From Parasteatoda lunata (Eukaryota; Arthropoda; Arachnida; Araneae; Theridiidae), in the NCBI GenBank assembly GCA_949128135.1, contig OX421970.1, positions 9,017,882-9,081,881 of the forward strand: a stretch of DNA of 64,000 nucleotides, written 5' to 3'. Position numbers and translations under genes: made by a program. Each line of letters opens with the position of its first letter. Positions within the stretch are counted from its first letter, which is position 1. The notes beneath the pieces are model-generated. The model was not told where the DNA came from, searched no databases, and saw nothing but the letters and a program-made list of their open reading frames with translations. Below are positions 52,758-63,258 of the stretch, piece by piece.

Positions 52758-54279
52758 TAGTAGAAAAAAATGGGCCACTCTGTTGATCAAATGATTGGAT
52801 CTTGGAGTTCTAGGAGACTCGATCTTAAAAGATCATGGGTGTGACGTCAATTATGCTAACTAATTAATGCGGGTGATATTTTAAGTTACGAAATCAGATA
52901 GAAAAACGTACTTTATCTGAATAAGAATACTTTTTTTTAACCCATTCGTATTTCTGACTCCCAAAATATAGAGGGTAGCTAGAATCTAAGAAATGTCCTA
53001 GTTTGCTCTGGAAAGTGGTCTAAAGTTTGAACCCCTTAAAGCAAGTATTCGTATTACGTATTTAACTTTATCTCGAGAAATTTTTATAGGAATTGAAAAA
53101 CTTTTTCACAAAATTATAAAATTCATATTTCAAACGATAATGCTATACAAAATCTAACTTTTAGTATATTTTTTATATTTTTTAAATATTTAATATTCGA
53201 AAAATTTTTGAATAGTAAGGTGTACTGTTTTGTACTCCATTTTAAATAGTGTAATTTTTAAACAGAAAAATACAAAATTTGAGTCAAATCGATCGAAGAG
53301 TTTCTATGAAATCGAATTTTGAATAAGTCGTATTTTCAAAATTCGATTTTTCAGGAACTATTGAACCGAATTTGTCCAAAGTTTGAATTTTGTCAAGTTG
53401 TTGTTGTTGTGTCTAATCCTTCAGGATCTAGCGGCAGCTAGATCAAATCTATGAGACCGTGAACTCTAGCGAAGTCAAGCACCAGAAGTGGGTTATCACG
53501 GATATCCAGAAGAGCGAGCCGCAAGCAATTTTGTCAAGTAAAAAGCATTATTATAATGATGTAAAACTTGTATAACTTATAATTAAAATTTATTTCGACA
53601 GTTATTAAAAACAATAATAAAAAATCAAAGCTTAACTCCGTCCCGCCCCCGTCAGGGGGCATCCGGAGAATACTGTAGACTCTAAGTGCACGCACGTGAC
53701 ATCTCAGTTAAAAAGAGAATTCAAAAAGGTAGGCTTGGTGGCGATTCATGGCAACACCAGAAGGCCTCAAAGAATTTAGTGAAATCTTAAAATTAACAAA
53801 CTAAAAACAGATACAATTTCAAAAAGAAGAGTTACGGCGATAATAAAAAATATCAAATACTCACTAAAATTTCTTTTTGGCTTGGAATTATCTTTGGCTA
53901 AGCGAATTTCATGATTGTGTGTAAAAAAATTTCAATGCGCTTAAAATTTTTTGGAGATATGCCGAAATACGCAAAAAAATTACATTAACAGGTACCAATT
54001 TTGGACAGCTTTTCTGACCGAACTATTGGGATCTTCCAGATTGTGGCTACCACGTATATTTTGGGGCTCAGATATCCAAATCCTTCGAAAAAGAGATCTA
54101 TTTATTCAAAGAAAGTACATTTTTGTGTCTGGATTTCGTAACTTTAAATATCATCTGCTCTAATTAACCAGCATATTTGAGGTCAAATCCTTTAATCCTT
54201 CAGAATGGGTCATACAATGTGAAGATCCGATCAATAGATCAAATGTTATTCATGGTGGTCAGTTTATTGTTGCGCACTG
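52758..54279. mobile_element. Mariner-like foldback element, copy C
   Basis: The left end (TAGTAGAAAAAAATGGGCCAC, then GATTGGATC, TTACGAAATCAGA) and right end (TTTTTGTGTCTGGATTTCGT...GATCCGATCAATAGATC...GCGCACTG, then TA at 54280-54281) are inverted copies of the same family as copies A and B. The left terminus is worn. At about 1.5 kb it is longer than copy B because of inner sequence, including a 129-bp retroposon (53398-53526) and a GC-rich patch with GCCCCCGTCAGGGGGC near 53645. No intact transposase. Confidence 0.7.
53398..53526 (-). mobile_element. 129-bp retroposon with 12-bp target duplication
   Basis: Flanked by identical AATTTTGTCAAG at 53386-53397 and 53527-53538. On the minus strand it ends in (CAA)n next to the duplication, the layout of a small retroposed RNA with a short-repeat tail. 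It contains GATCTAGCGGCAGCTAGATC (8-bp stem with a GGCA loop) and is much GC-richer than its host. No clear tRNA or 5S promoter was recognised, so the parent RNA is unknown. Confidence 0.75.
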
Positions 54280-54281
54280 TA

Positions 54282-54882
54282 CATGTGACTAGGTAAATCA
54301 TTAGTGATCAGTCAAGTTTGCAAAATTTAACACCGCGGTAATTTTTTTTTCAAAATAAATAGTTAAAAATGTCAACATATCTAACAAGTTTTGAACAGTT
54401 GTCCTAACTTGGGAGCCATAGGCAGGCATCATATAACCGCATATCTATATCTTTCCTATCAAATAGTAGCCTTAATTTGGATTGATTATGACAGGGGATT
54501 TGAAACATTTTCTCTTAGGAAAACCCTTTAAGCCAACCGTTTTTTTTCAAAGAATCTCTTGATCATAAGCAGAATAAAAGCAGGATATCAAAACTTTTTG
54601 TACTTATGTAATAAAAAACATTATTGCATGTTTATTTTATCACAATACAAACATCTTATTAAGATAATGAATGAACAAAAAGCTAGGTTTTTTTTTCTTA
54701 AAATATGTTACATGACTATAAAAAAGCAACAGTATTTTAAATAATAAAATATTAATAAAAAACATATGCCAAACACCAATAAAAATATCTAAAATATTAT
54801 TAAATGGGAAAAAAGACCTATTTACCTATTCAAATTGGAACAGCGCTCAAGGCAGCTAAAACCAAATTTGTATTAAATAAAT
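54282..54882. other. AT-rich DNA, nothing recognised
   Basis: A 61-codon frame at 54559-54744 has no motif. Confidence 0.5.
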
Positions 54883-54960
54883 TATTAATAACACCAAAAA
54901 TCTAATAATAAAAATTTTAATATGTAAAAAATAAAAATATAATGAAATATAATATATAAT

Positions 54961-55014
54961 TGTGTGTTTGCAGAACAGCACTTCATCAGGAGATACACTG
55001 TCTGCAAACACACA
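54961..55014 (-). other. CTGATGA hairpin of the left Naiad copy
   Basis: Perfect 14-bp arms TGTGTGTTTGCAGA (54961-54974) and TCTGCAAACACACA (55001-55014) with a 26-base loop; on the minus strand the loop carries CTGATGA (54989-54983). It lies about 430 bp past the stop codon, near the element 3' end. Confidence 0.85.
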
Positions 55015-55445
55015 GTAGCCTTTCTGTTGTTAGTTGCTGAAGCAAAAACTAACACTGCCCCGAGGCCCCGTAATGAAAATACAAGTATAAAATAATATAA
55101 TTATCACATTAAATAAAATTACCACATTGAATAAAATTACCACATTAAATATCACACCCAAAATTTACAAACACAAAAACAACCGAATGAAACTCCCCCA
55201 AAGCACATTATAAATAATCAAAGCAAGTAAAAGATACAGTTAAAAAAATTGAAAATATTTCAAATCAGTAGCATAAAAATTAAGCGCTGAAACCTAGACG
55301 AAAAAATGAAACCAATGAGCAATAAAATTGAAGTGCCGCCATCTGTTTAGAAAAGTGTATAAAAATATATAAAAAATGTATAAAAAATCCCAATTATTTT
55401 CTTCACCATCTAGGCCTGCTTAGGCGGGCTTCAATATCGGCCAAA

Positions 55446-57843
55446 CTAATAAAAAGTGTTTAAAATTCTTTGAATCAAAACATCAGAAATATTAAAAATG
55501 AAAGGAAATTTATTATTCTTTAAGCTGATTTTAAAATTATCAATAGCTGATAAAAAAGCTGTACGGTTGTTACAAATAAATTTATATCTTAATAATTCAC
55601 CAAATACAATATTTTTGAAAATCTTATAATACAGGGTTGAGTAAAAATGTGTAAGGGTAATAACATTAAATTTGAAATCTCTCCTTTTATCGTAAATTCC
55701 AATGTAAATTCTATTGTTATCAGAAATTCTAATGTCAAGATCCAAAAAATAAGCATGAAAATTTTGTTCATTAGTGTTAATTAAATGTAGTTCATCGGGA
55801 TAAATATTATTAATTAAATTAAAATCATTGCAATCAAAGATGATTAAATCGTCAATAAACCTAAAACCTTTCAATAAATTATTTTGTAAAATTTTTTTTT
55901 CATATAAATGAAGGAAAATGTTAGCAAATGCACTTGAATAACTATTACCCATAGAAATGCCTTTACTTTGCTTATAAAAACTTATCTCACTAAAAAGATA
56001 ATTTTCAAAAATGTTAACATTGCATGAATTAATCCAATCCTCCTTATTGATTTCTTCATTAATCAAATACTTATCAAAAATTTCATTGCAAATATTTTTT
56101 AAATTATTATGAGGAATACTAGTGAAAAAATTTTCTAAATCACATGTAACAATTTCACCTACATTATTGTTGTTTAACTAGTTTATAACATCCTGGTTGT
56201 TTTTTATAATAAAATGTTTATCATTAGAAAATATATTGTTTAAAATGATGTTTCAACAAATCTAAATTTAACAGGTGTTTTATGAAATTTAATAGTCGTA
56301 AATAAATATGGGAAATTTAAACTAATGGGTTTTAATCCACTTTTTTTGTACAAGCCAAAATTCTATTGCCAATTTCTTTCTTAGAGTTGTTAATCTTAAT
56401 GAAAGTATCATCGTTATCATATTCATTGCCAATTTACCCTTTAAAGAATTTTTTGCAGATGAAGCCAAAATTATTTGATGCTTTATCAACAACACATATA
56501 ATGAAATTCCTTTTCAAATCCTGAATAGATTTAATAATATCAGAATTCAAATAAAAACCTTGGTATTTAATGTCATTCTTCAAAAAATTCAATTTAAAAT
56601 TATATAAAACTTTATACTTCCATTCATAAAAACCTTCAATTGGCCAGTTATATCTTTTGGAGCACTTAGCTATAAATCCATCTAAATCTTTACAATTGAG
56701 GAAATAATAAAGCGCAAATTATATTTTTTCAGTGGTCTAAACTTTGTCCCTAATTCCATTAAAAATATTAACTGTTTATCAATAACAAGGTCAAGGTTAC
56801 CTGTAACAATAGGCTTATGATCTTTATCAACAAACTCTCTATAGTGTATTTTATCACACAAGCAAATATCCTCAAGATCCATTAGGTTTTTACAGAAAAA
56901 ATTGTAATTGCAAATAATATTCTTTAACGTTTTACAATATTTGAAACAAACAGAAACCTTAATCCTGTCCTTAATAGTAAAAAAGTCATCAAGTTTATTA
57001 ACAATCATAGGTAATGAACCTTTTTCAAAAACTTATCTAGAAAATTAATAACACAATATCCTTTATCACATTTAGAAACATTAAATATTTCAAAGTTGTT
57101 GATATCAAGTTTAAATTTAATAAGATCTAAAACAATGAATTTGTAATCAGGATTAGAAAATTTAACCAGTTTCAATTGTGTTTTAATCAACCATTTCAAC
57201 ATTGAATTTTTTGTGCTAAAGATGAAACTCTTAATCTTTTTAATGTTAGTATCACTAACATCCATTATACACAAATTCTTGAGAAGTACCATATAAATTT
57301 TTTTATTAGATCTGTCTTTATGCTTGCCTTTGCTACCTCTTAAACTATTAACAAACTTATTGTTAAAAATATTCAATTTTTTGTAAATGCAAACTAAATT
57401 TAAATCAAGGCTACCTTCTCCATTAAGTTTACTATTAAGTCCATATGGGTTTAAAGTTTTTAATTTACAAATTTAAATATTCTCATGATCCAATCTCAAA
57501 TTCAAATCCTCACTATGTTTAAGAATAAGAATATTAATACATTTAAAAGAATGTTTTTGAAAATTAACAATCTCGATATCAGAATTATCATGTTTATGAA
57601 AGTTTTTTATGACATTAGATGACTATTAATTCTTTTATTTTATTCAGTACCTGTCTGTCCAATGTATTTTTGTGAGCAGGTTTTACATTCAATAAGATAA
57701 ATAATATTTTTCTGTTTGCAAAAAATGAATTTGCTAGAATCAGAAAGTTGGTCTAAATGGGCGGCGGGAAAAGTCATAAAACTTTCATTGTTACATTTTT
57801 TAAATTTTTTAAATTTATCAATATGTTTATTATAGCAAAACAA
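55446..57843 (-). pseudogene. Naiad-type polyprotein: GIY-YIG nuclease, CxC linker, reverse transcriptase (broken)
   Basis: A retrotransposon enzyme that would nick target DNA and reverse-transcribe the element RNA. In reading order: IIYLIECKTCSQKYIGQTG (GIY-YIG core plus the two Cys of the CCHH motif; 57700-57643), INSH and FHKH (its His residues), LKTLNPYGLN (end of the nuclease), LEDICLCDKIHYREF (the CxC motif diagnostic of Naiads; about 56.87 kb), VVDKASNNFGF, DLENFFTSIPH (RT motif A), KGISMGNSYSSAF (motif B), FRFIDDLIIF (motif C, both catalytic Asp present) and YFLDLDIRI. Breaks: TAA after TGTE (about 57637), a frameshift just after it, TAA before ICKLKT, a frameshift at 57005, a TAG replacing Tyr near 56178, and a deletion of about 57 bp upstream of motif A. 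It is not functional as it stands. No in-frame TGA is seen at the Cys positions. Confidence 0.85.
57640..57843 (-). other. GIY-YIG nuclease core of the left Naiad copy
   Basis: A 67-residue open stretch upstream of everything else in the element. The position (N-terminal to RT) is what separates Naiads from Penelope/Poseidon/Neptune, where this domain is C-terminal. The visible Cys-x2-Cys belongs to the CCHH zinc motif shared by animal Penelope nucleases. The upstream sequence has an in-frame stop just before this stretch, so the true start is not preserved or lies elsewhere. Confidence 0.75.
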
Positions 57844-58010
57844 TTAATTTATTTCTTTTCAGGTTTTTCTTATCTTAATAAGGTTAGTAAAATGGACTGA
57901 TTTTTTCAAACCATATGACCCGTCGCGTGGGTTAACAAGGGGTCCTGCAGATAGACTTGGTCAGGGGTCTAATGTGGTTAATAAGCTACCTGATCAATTG
58001 TTTTGTCTAA

Positions 58011-59575
58011 ATGGATCTTGAGGATATTTGCTTGTGTGATAAAATACACTATAGAGAGTTTGTTGATAAAGATCATAAGCATATTGTTACAGGTAACCTT
58101 GGTTACCTGTAACAAGGTTACAGGTTATAATAATCAATAACAAGGTTACAGGTAACCTTGACCATGTTATTGGTAAACATTTAAGATTTTTAATGGATTT
58201 AGGGACAAAGTTTAGACCACTGAAAAAATTTAATTTGCGCTTTATTATTTCCTCAATTGTAATGATTTAAATGGATTTATAGCTAAGTGCTCCAAAAAAT
58301 ATAACTGGCCAATTGAAGGTTTTTATGAATGGAAGTATAAAGTTTTATATAAATTTAAATTGAATTTATAAACATTAAATATTATTATTGACATTAAATA
58401 CCAAGGTTTTTATTTGAATTATGATATTATTAAATCTATTCAGGATTTGAAAAGGAATTTCATTATTTGTGTTGTTGATAAAGCATCAAATAATTTTGGC
58501 TTCATCTGCAAAAAATATATTAAAGGCTTAATTGGCAATGAATATGATAACAATGATACTTTCATTAAGATTAATAACTCTAAGAAAGAAATTGACAATA
58601 GAATTTTGGCTTTGTACAAAAAAATTGGATTAAAAATCATTAGTTTAAATTTCCCATATATATTTCCGACTATTAAATTTCATAAAATACCTGTTAAATT
58701 TATATTTGTTACATGTAATACAGGGTGTTATAATTCTGTTTTTTGGTAAGCGTTTTTTTAAATATTTAAACATCATTTTAAACAATATTTTTTCTAATGA
58801 TAAACTTTTTATTTTAAAAAACAACCAGGATGTTATAAATTATTTAAACAACAATAATGTTGGGGAAATTGTTACATGTGATTTTGAAAATTTTTTCACT
58901 AGTATTCCACATAATAATTTAAAAAATATTTGTAATGAAATTTTTGATAAGTATTTCATTAATAAAGAAATAAATAAGGAGGATTGGATTAATTTATGCA
59001 ATGTTAACATTTTTGAAAATTATCTTTTTAGTGGTATCAGTTTTTATAAACAAATTAAAGGCATTTCTATGGATAATAGTTATTCAAGTGCATTTGCTAA
59101 CATTTTCCTTCATTTTTATTAACAAATACTTTTACAAAATAATTCATTTAAAGGTTTTAGGTTTATTGTTGATTTAATCATCTTTGATTGCAATGATTTT
59201 GATTTAATTAATAATATTTATCCCGATGAACTACATTTAATTAAAACTAATGAACAAAATTTCCATGCCTATTTTTTGGATCTTGACATTAGAATTTCTG
59301 ATAACAATAGAATTTACATTGGAATTTACGATAAAAGGAGAGATTTCAAATTTAATGTTATTACCCTTACACATTTTTACTCAAACCTGTATTATAAGAT
59401 TATCAAAAATATTGTATTTGGTGAATTATTAAGATATACATTTATTTGTAACAACCGTACAGTTTTTTTAACAGCTTTAGAGAATTTAAAAATCAGCTTA
59501 AAGAATAATAAATTTCCTTTCAACTTAAATAATTCTGATGTTTTGATTCAAAGAATTTTAAACACTTTTTATTAG
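58011..59575 (+). pseudogene. Naiad-type reverse transcriptase, 5'-truncated copy (broken)
   Basis: Begins at the CxC segment (LEDICLCDKIHYREF, 58020 onward); the nuclease is absent. It is then scrambled at 58084-58160 by an inverted and direct duplication. RT motifs follow: VVDKASNNFGF (about 58.47 kb), CDFENFFTSIPH (motif A, 58878-58913), KGISMDNSYSSAF (motif B, Gly to Asp) and FRFIVDLIIF (motif C, first Asp of IDD replaced by Val, so catalytically dead). Also broken by a +1 shift in a T-run at about 58745 and TAA at 59120-59122 where the left copy has Glu. The final ~100 residues (DLDIRISDNN...LIQRILNTFY) are intact and end in TAG at 59573-59575, matching the left copy's C-terminus. Confidence 0.85.
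58084..58115. repeat. 32-bp near-perfect palindrome in the right Naiad copy
   Basis: TTGTTACAGGTAACC (58084-58098) and GGTTACCTGTAACAA (58101-58115) are exact inverted copies with a 2-base spacer. Further copies of AAGGTTACAGG follow at about 58114 and 58142. The left copy has a single TTACAGGTAACCTTGACC at this place, so the palindrome arose within this copy. Confidence 0.85.
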
Positions 59576-59948
59576 TTCGGCCGATATTGAAGCCCGCCTA
59601 AGCAGGCCTAGGTGGTGAAGAAAATAATTGGGATTTTTTATACACTTTTCTAAACAGATGGTAGCACTTGAATTTTATTGCTCATTGTTTTCATTTTTTC
59701 GTCAAGTGTCAGCACTTAATTTTTATACTACAGATTTGAAATATTTTAAATTTTTTTAACTGTAACTTCTACTTGCTTTGATTATTTATAATGTGCTTTG
59801 AGGGAGTTTCATTCGGTTGTTTTTGTGTTAGTAAATTTTGGGTGTGATATTTAATGTGGTAATTATATTATTTTATTCTTGTATTTTCATTACGGGGCCT
59901 CGGGGCACTGTTAGTTTTGGCTTCAGCCACTAACAACAGAAAGGCTCC

Positions 59949-60002
59949 TGTGTGTTTGCAGACAGTGTATCCCCTGCTGAAGTGCTGTTCTGCAAACACA
60001 CA
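59949..60002 (+). other. 3' hairpin of the right Naiad copy (CTGCTGA variant)
   Basis: Perfect 14-bp arms TGTGTGTTTGCAGA (59949-59962) and TCTGCAAACACACA (59989-60002). The loop box reads CTGCTGA (59974-59980), one change from the CTGATGA of the other copies. Confidence 0.85.
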
Positions 60003-60080
60003 TTTATATATTATATTTTATTATATTTTTATTTTTTACATATTTAAATTTTTATTATTAGATATTTTGTGTTATTAATA

Positions 60081-60445
60081 GTTTAAAAAACATATGAATG
60101 ATTCTAGTTTTTTTATATTGTAGTCTCTTTATGAACGGAATAACTGTCTAATTTTAAAGAAATTTTGTCTTTAAGAATTCTATTTTTAACAGAAATTAAA
60201 TTTTAATAAAATATTAGCGCTGTGATTATAAGCAACAACTGACTACTTACGGAATCCCTGTGAAAATTCAAGAGAAACTTAAGATTCTGCGGAAACCAGA
60301 GTTGAAGATCTCTAGACAATATTTTTTATTTGCACTTATACTCCTATTTTTTATTTTTTTAAATATTTTTTATTTTTCTCTTGCGATGCAAAACCAACTA
60401 TTCACTTCTGTTTGACTAAAATAAGTATTCTTCAATGACAAACAT
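60081..60445. other. AT-rich DNA, nothing recognised
   Basis: No repeat or coding motif seen. Confidence 0.5.
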
Positions 60446-60712
60446 ACTAGGGGATCGAGCGTTAGCCTTCGAATCAGGAGAACAGGGTTTGAATCCCAGC
60501 AATGACTCGTCGATACGAATTCCGCACCCGGCTCGCACCAACCATGGTGCTGTCGTAAATTATCATCAGTGGTAGATGGATGATGGATTAGAGTCCTCTT
60601 ACCGTTAAGCTAACTGTGGGAGGTTTCGTCATTCCCATCTCCATGTGACGCAAAAGCAGGTTACTTCCCTCAAAGAGTCCTCCACAAGGGCAAATTTCTC
60701 TCAATATTTTTT
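60446..60712 (+). mobile_element. tRNA-derived SINE (uninterrupted copy)
   Basis: B box GGTTTGAATCCC at 60486-60497, preceded by an A-box-like GATCGAGCGTTAGCC. The body matches the SINE at 17.56-18.24 kb on both sides of its solo LTR: CATCAGTGGTAGA, GCTAACTGTGGGAGG, CAAAGAGTCCTCCAC, GGGCAAATTTCTC. This copy defines the pre-insertion sequence for that LTR. It ends in AT-rich sequence; no clear target duplication was found. Confidence 0.75.
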
Positions 60713-60804
60713 AAAATTTTATTTCCAATAACTCCTATTTTTACTGCAAAATGTTACAGAACAAAAAATCTGATATACCATTTATTTTTTCAGTAATAAT
60801 TACC

Positions 60805-60935
60805 GTAAAATCAAGGAACCACTTCCATTAGATAAATAATACTGCCGGTTATAATATTTCATGGTAAAAATGAATTTTACAGTAAAAGGAATTTTAAGGA
60901 TGATGCACCCAAAGTATCGGTACTTTATATCAGTG
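60805..60935. repeat. Dispersed repeat, copy 2
   Basis: Matches 51640-51780 (GGATGATGCACCCAA then CGGTACTTTATATCA), preceded by ATTTTACAGTAAAAGG where copy 1 has ATTTTACCGTAAAATGG. Sequence from 60936 to 62479 is AT-rich without recognised features. Confidence 0.6.
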
Positions 60936-62480
60936 TTGGGAAAACTAAAAATTGTGCACCTTTCTTCGACGACTGATTTGGAAAATAATTCATATATTAC
61001 GATTTAATTATTAATAGTATTTTTTGAATGCGTTGTACAGTATGAAGAATCAAACTTAATGTTTATGATTTGTTGCACTTAAACTTGTATTAAAATGGGG
61101 TATGAAATTATGATTAATTAATAGTATTATAAAATAGAGACATATTTTGAAATGAATGCATGCATTTTTTATTCAAATTAATTGTTTTTCAATTGATTTT
61201 GAAGGAATGATAACTACTTCATACTAAATAAAATAGATTAAGATAAGTGTATTAATAAAAAAAGATAAGTTTATTAGATTATAGAATTCACTTAGTGAAC
61301 AATTTATGAGCAGATGCAATTAAACAGTATGAAAAACATTCTTTTTTAGAAAAGTAATTTAATTACGTTAAAACATCATTTAAATTAATTGCTATTTGAA
61401 AAAAAAATTAAGCAGGCATAATGGTTAATTTGAGAAAGGGAGGATACTTTAAGAAGATTATCATAACTGAATAGCGTAGTGAAAGGTACTAAAAATAGTA
61501 CTAAAAATAACATAATATCGCAATTTAGCTAAATTATATTAATGTATTTTAAAACAAATATGTTACAGATTATTTGTATTCAAATCAATGAGTCAACCTC
61601 GAGGAGTTTATTTATTAAAAAGCCTAACTCATCTGTAAGTTAAAGGAAGAATAATACAACATTTTAGTATGAAAGAGATAAAAAATAAATTTATTTTCTT
61701 TGAAATAGTAAGTTATTCCAAAATATTTTACATGCAAAAAAATAAGCAAAATATAATTATAATTACCAAAAGATACATACTTTTGCTATTTATTCCGCCT
61801 TTTATATTTTTACAATTTTGTTAAACAAATAAATTTTTTCAAAATTACATACATTTTATTGGTTAGGATTTCGATTTCATTTGATAATTTGTCACTAAAT
61901 CTATTCCACAATTTTTGTGTATTACAATCAAATTTTGTAAAAGCAAATGCAATTTTGTGGAATATAATTTCGATAGTCTTGTCATTTAAATGGCTTAGTT
62001 GTTACGCTATAATGTGATTAAATTTCTCAAAAACAAACGTATTTGTATTTTTTTTAAATTTTTTAATTCTTCATTTAAAAAAAATTGCTTTATGTTATAC
62101 GATAGCAACTTTAAATTTTGCAAAAGATTAATCTTTTTTTCTTATTGGTGAATATTTTTTTAGCTTATTGATAAAAGTACATAAGTACAATCTTGTTGAT
62201 AAAATTTGAAAGAAAATCCTCACGATTACATCACAACAAAATATGATATTTTTAAAAAAAAAATTTTCCAATGTCCAGAGTTATAGAAAGACCTCTGCAC
62301 CATAAAAGAGGAGGAAAAAATGAGAACATAAAGAAAAGAAAAGCATAAAAGGTGTGGCGAGAAAGAGTCTATGAGCTTAAGAGTGTTGTGCACAAGTAAC
62401 AGTTGCACAAAGAAGTGTCTTTAAGCGGCGGGCAGCATCTTTTCTTTCTTTTCTAATATTTAAAAACAACTGGGCACCAG

Positions 62481-62495
62481 GGCCGCGCAGCGGCC
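62481..62495. other. GC hairpin GGCCGC-GCA-GCGGCC
   Basis: A perfect 6-bp stem with a 3-base loop in CACCAGGGCCGCGCAGCGGC, isolated in AT-rich DNA. It may be a worn transposon terminus. Confidence 0.4.
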
Positions 62496-62639
62496 GTTAT
62501 CCCATTCATCATGAAATTATATATACAGTTTATTTACGAACATTTTGATAAGCAACATTGAGGTAGCTAATTCTAGAGAACAAGCGATATTGCTTGATAA
62601 ATTGAAAACATTTTGTAGCACAAACAATTTGAATTTGAT

Positions 62640-62870
62640 TATTATATACGAACATGATTTGAGAGAATACATTAGTACTATGTACAGACATAATTAGAGA
62701 AATTTATATTAATCATAATATGCAAACTTGATTGGAGATATATACATTAGTGCTTATATTCAAACATAATTAGAGAAATATCTTTTTGTCATTATATGCA
62801 AACTTAATTAGAGAATTATGCATTATTTGTCATAGTGACATGAATAGTGAAATATATATCAAGCAATTGA
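62640..62870. repeat. Degenerate tandem repeat, about 60-65 bp period
   Basis: Segments of the form ACATAATTAGAGAAAT and ATGCAAACTTAATTAGAGA alternate four to five times with ACATTAGT/TCATTATA between. Strongly diverged; the unit borders are approximate. Confidence 0.45.
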
Positions 62871-63069
62871 AAATTATTGAACGAATTGATAAATAAATAT
62901 AAAGTTAAGTCGAGATGTAAAAATCAGAAATTTTTGCCGAGCTTTAGTGGCGCCATCTCTTGTAAATAATTCAAATTTGATTGAACAAAAATACATTTTA
63001 TATTTGTTAATTTAAGTACGAATTAGAGTTCTGAGTTATAATAAAAGTTCAAATTTAGGCAATAAAATG

Positions 63070-63217
63070 TTACTGTACAAGTATAGTTTCTCCCATGATT
63101 CGCTGCAACAGACGGAGCACTTCTTCGTTTTTTAAGAGTTCTTGTAATTCTTTAACTATTGTTACCAATCTGTACGCTAGTCCTGTAGTTGTGGATGGAA
63201 TGGTAGGGGAGCCCCTC
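63070..63217 (-). CDS. Possible terminal exon of an unknown gene
   Basis: Reading minus: after a good acceptor (CATCCCCATCCCTGCAG, next base 63217) a frame runs about 49 codons to TAA at 63072-63070. It contains STTTGLAYRLVTIVKELQEL and LKNEEVLRLLQRIMGETILV, a strongly amphipathic, helix-like sequence with balanced Glu/Lys/Arg/Leu, unlike the Ile/Phe/Asn/Lys composition of chance frames here. I do not recognise the family. The frame stays open upstream past the acceptor to about 63250, so it could also be a continuous ORF or a retroelement tail. No AATAAA was identified just downstream. Confidence 0.35.
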
Positions 63218-63258
63218 CTGCAGGGATGGGGATGCACCCGTGTAGTTAGCAGTGTGGG

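Larger units (their letters stand above)
54883..60080. mobile_element. Inverted pair of Naiad-type Penelope-like elements
   Basis: A 5.2-kb compound. The left arm (54883 to about 56884, minus) and right arm (about 58010-60080, plus) are near-identical inverted copies. Both outer ends share TATTAATAACAC and the 3' hairpin module. Between the arms lie the extra 5' part of the left element (nuclease, about 56885-57850) and a ~160-bp GC-richer spacer (57850-58009). Naiad elements are described as having an N-terminal GIY-YIG nuclease, a CxC linker motif and complex tandem/inverted insertions, all seen here. Confidence 0.8.

Noticed and set aside
55407..55430. SECIS element in the Naiad 3' UTR (GCCCGCCTAAGCAGGC hairpin)
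   Set aside because: The short stem lacks the SECIS core (ATGA...AA...GA) in the right arrangement, and no in-frame TGA calls for one.
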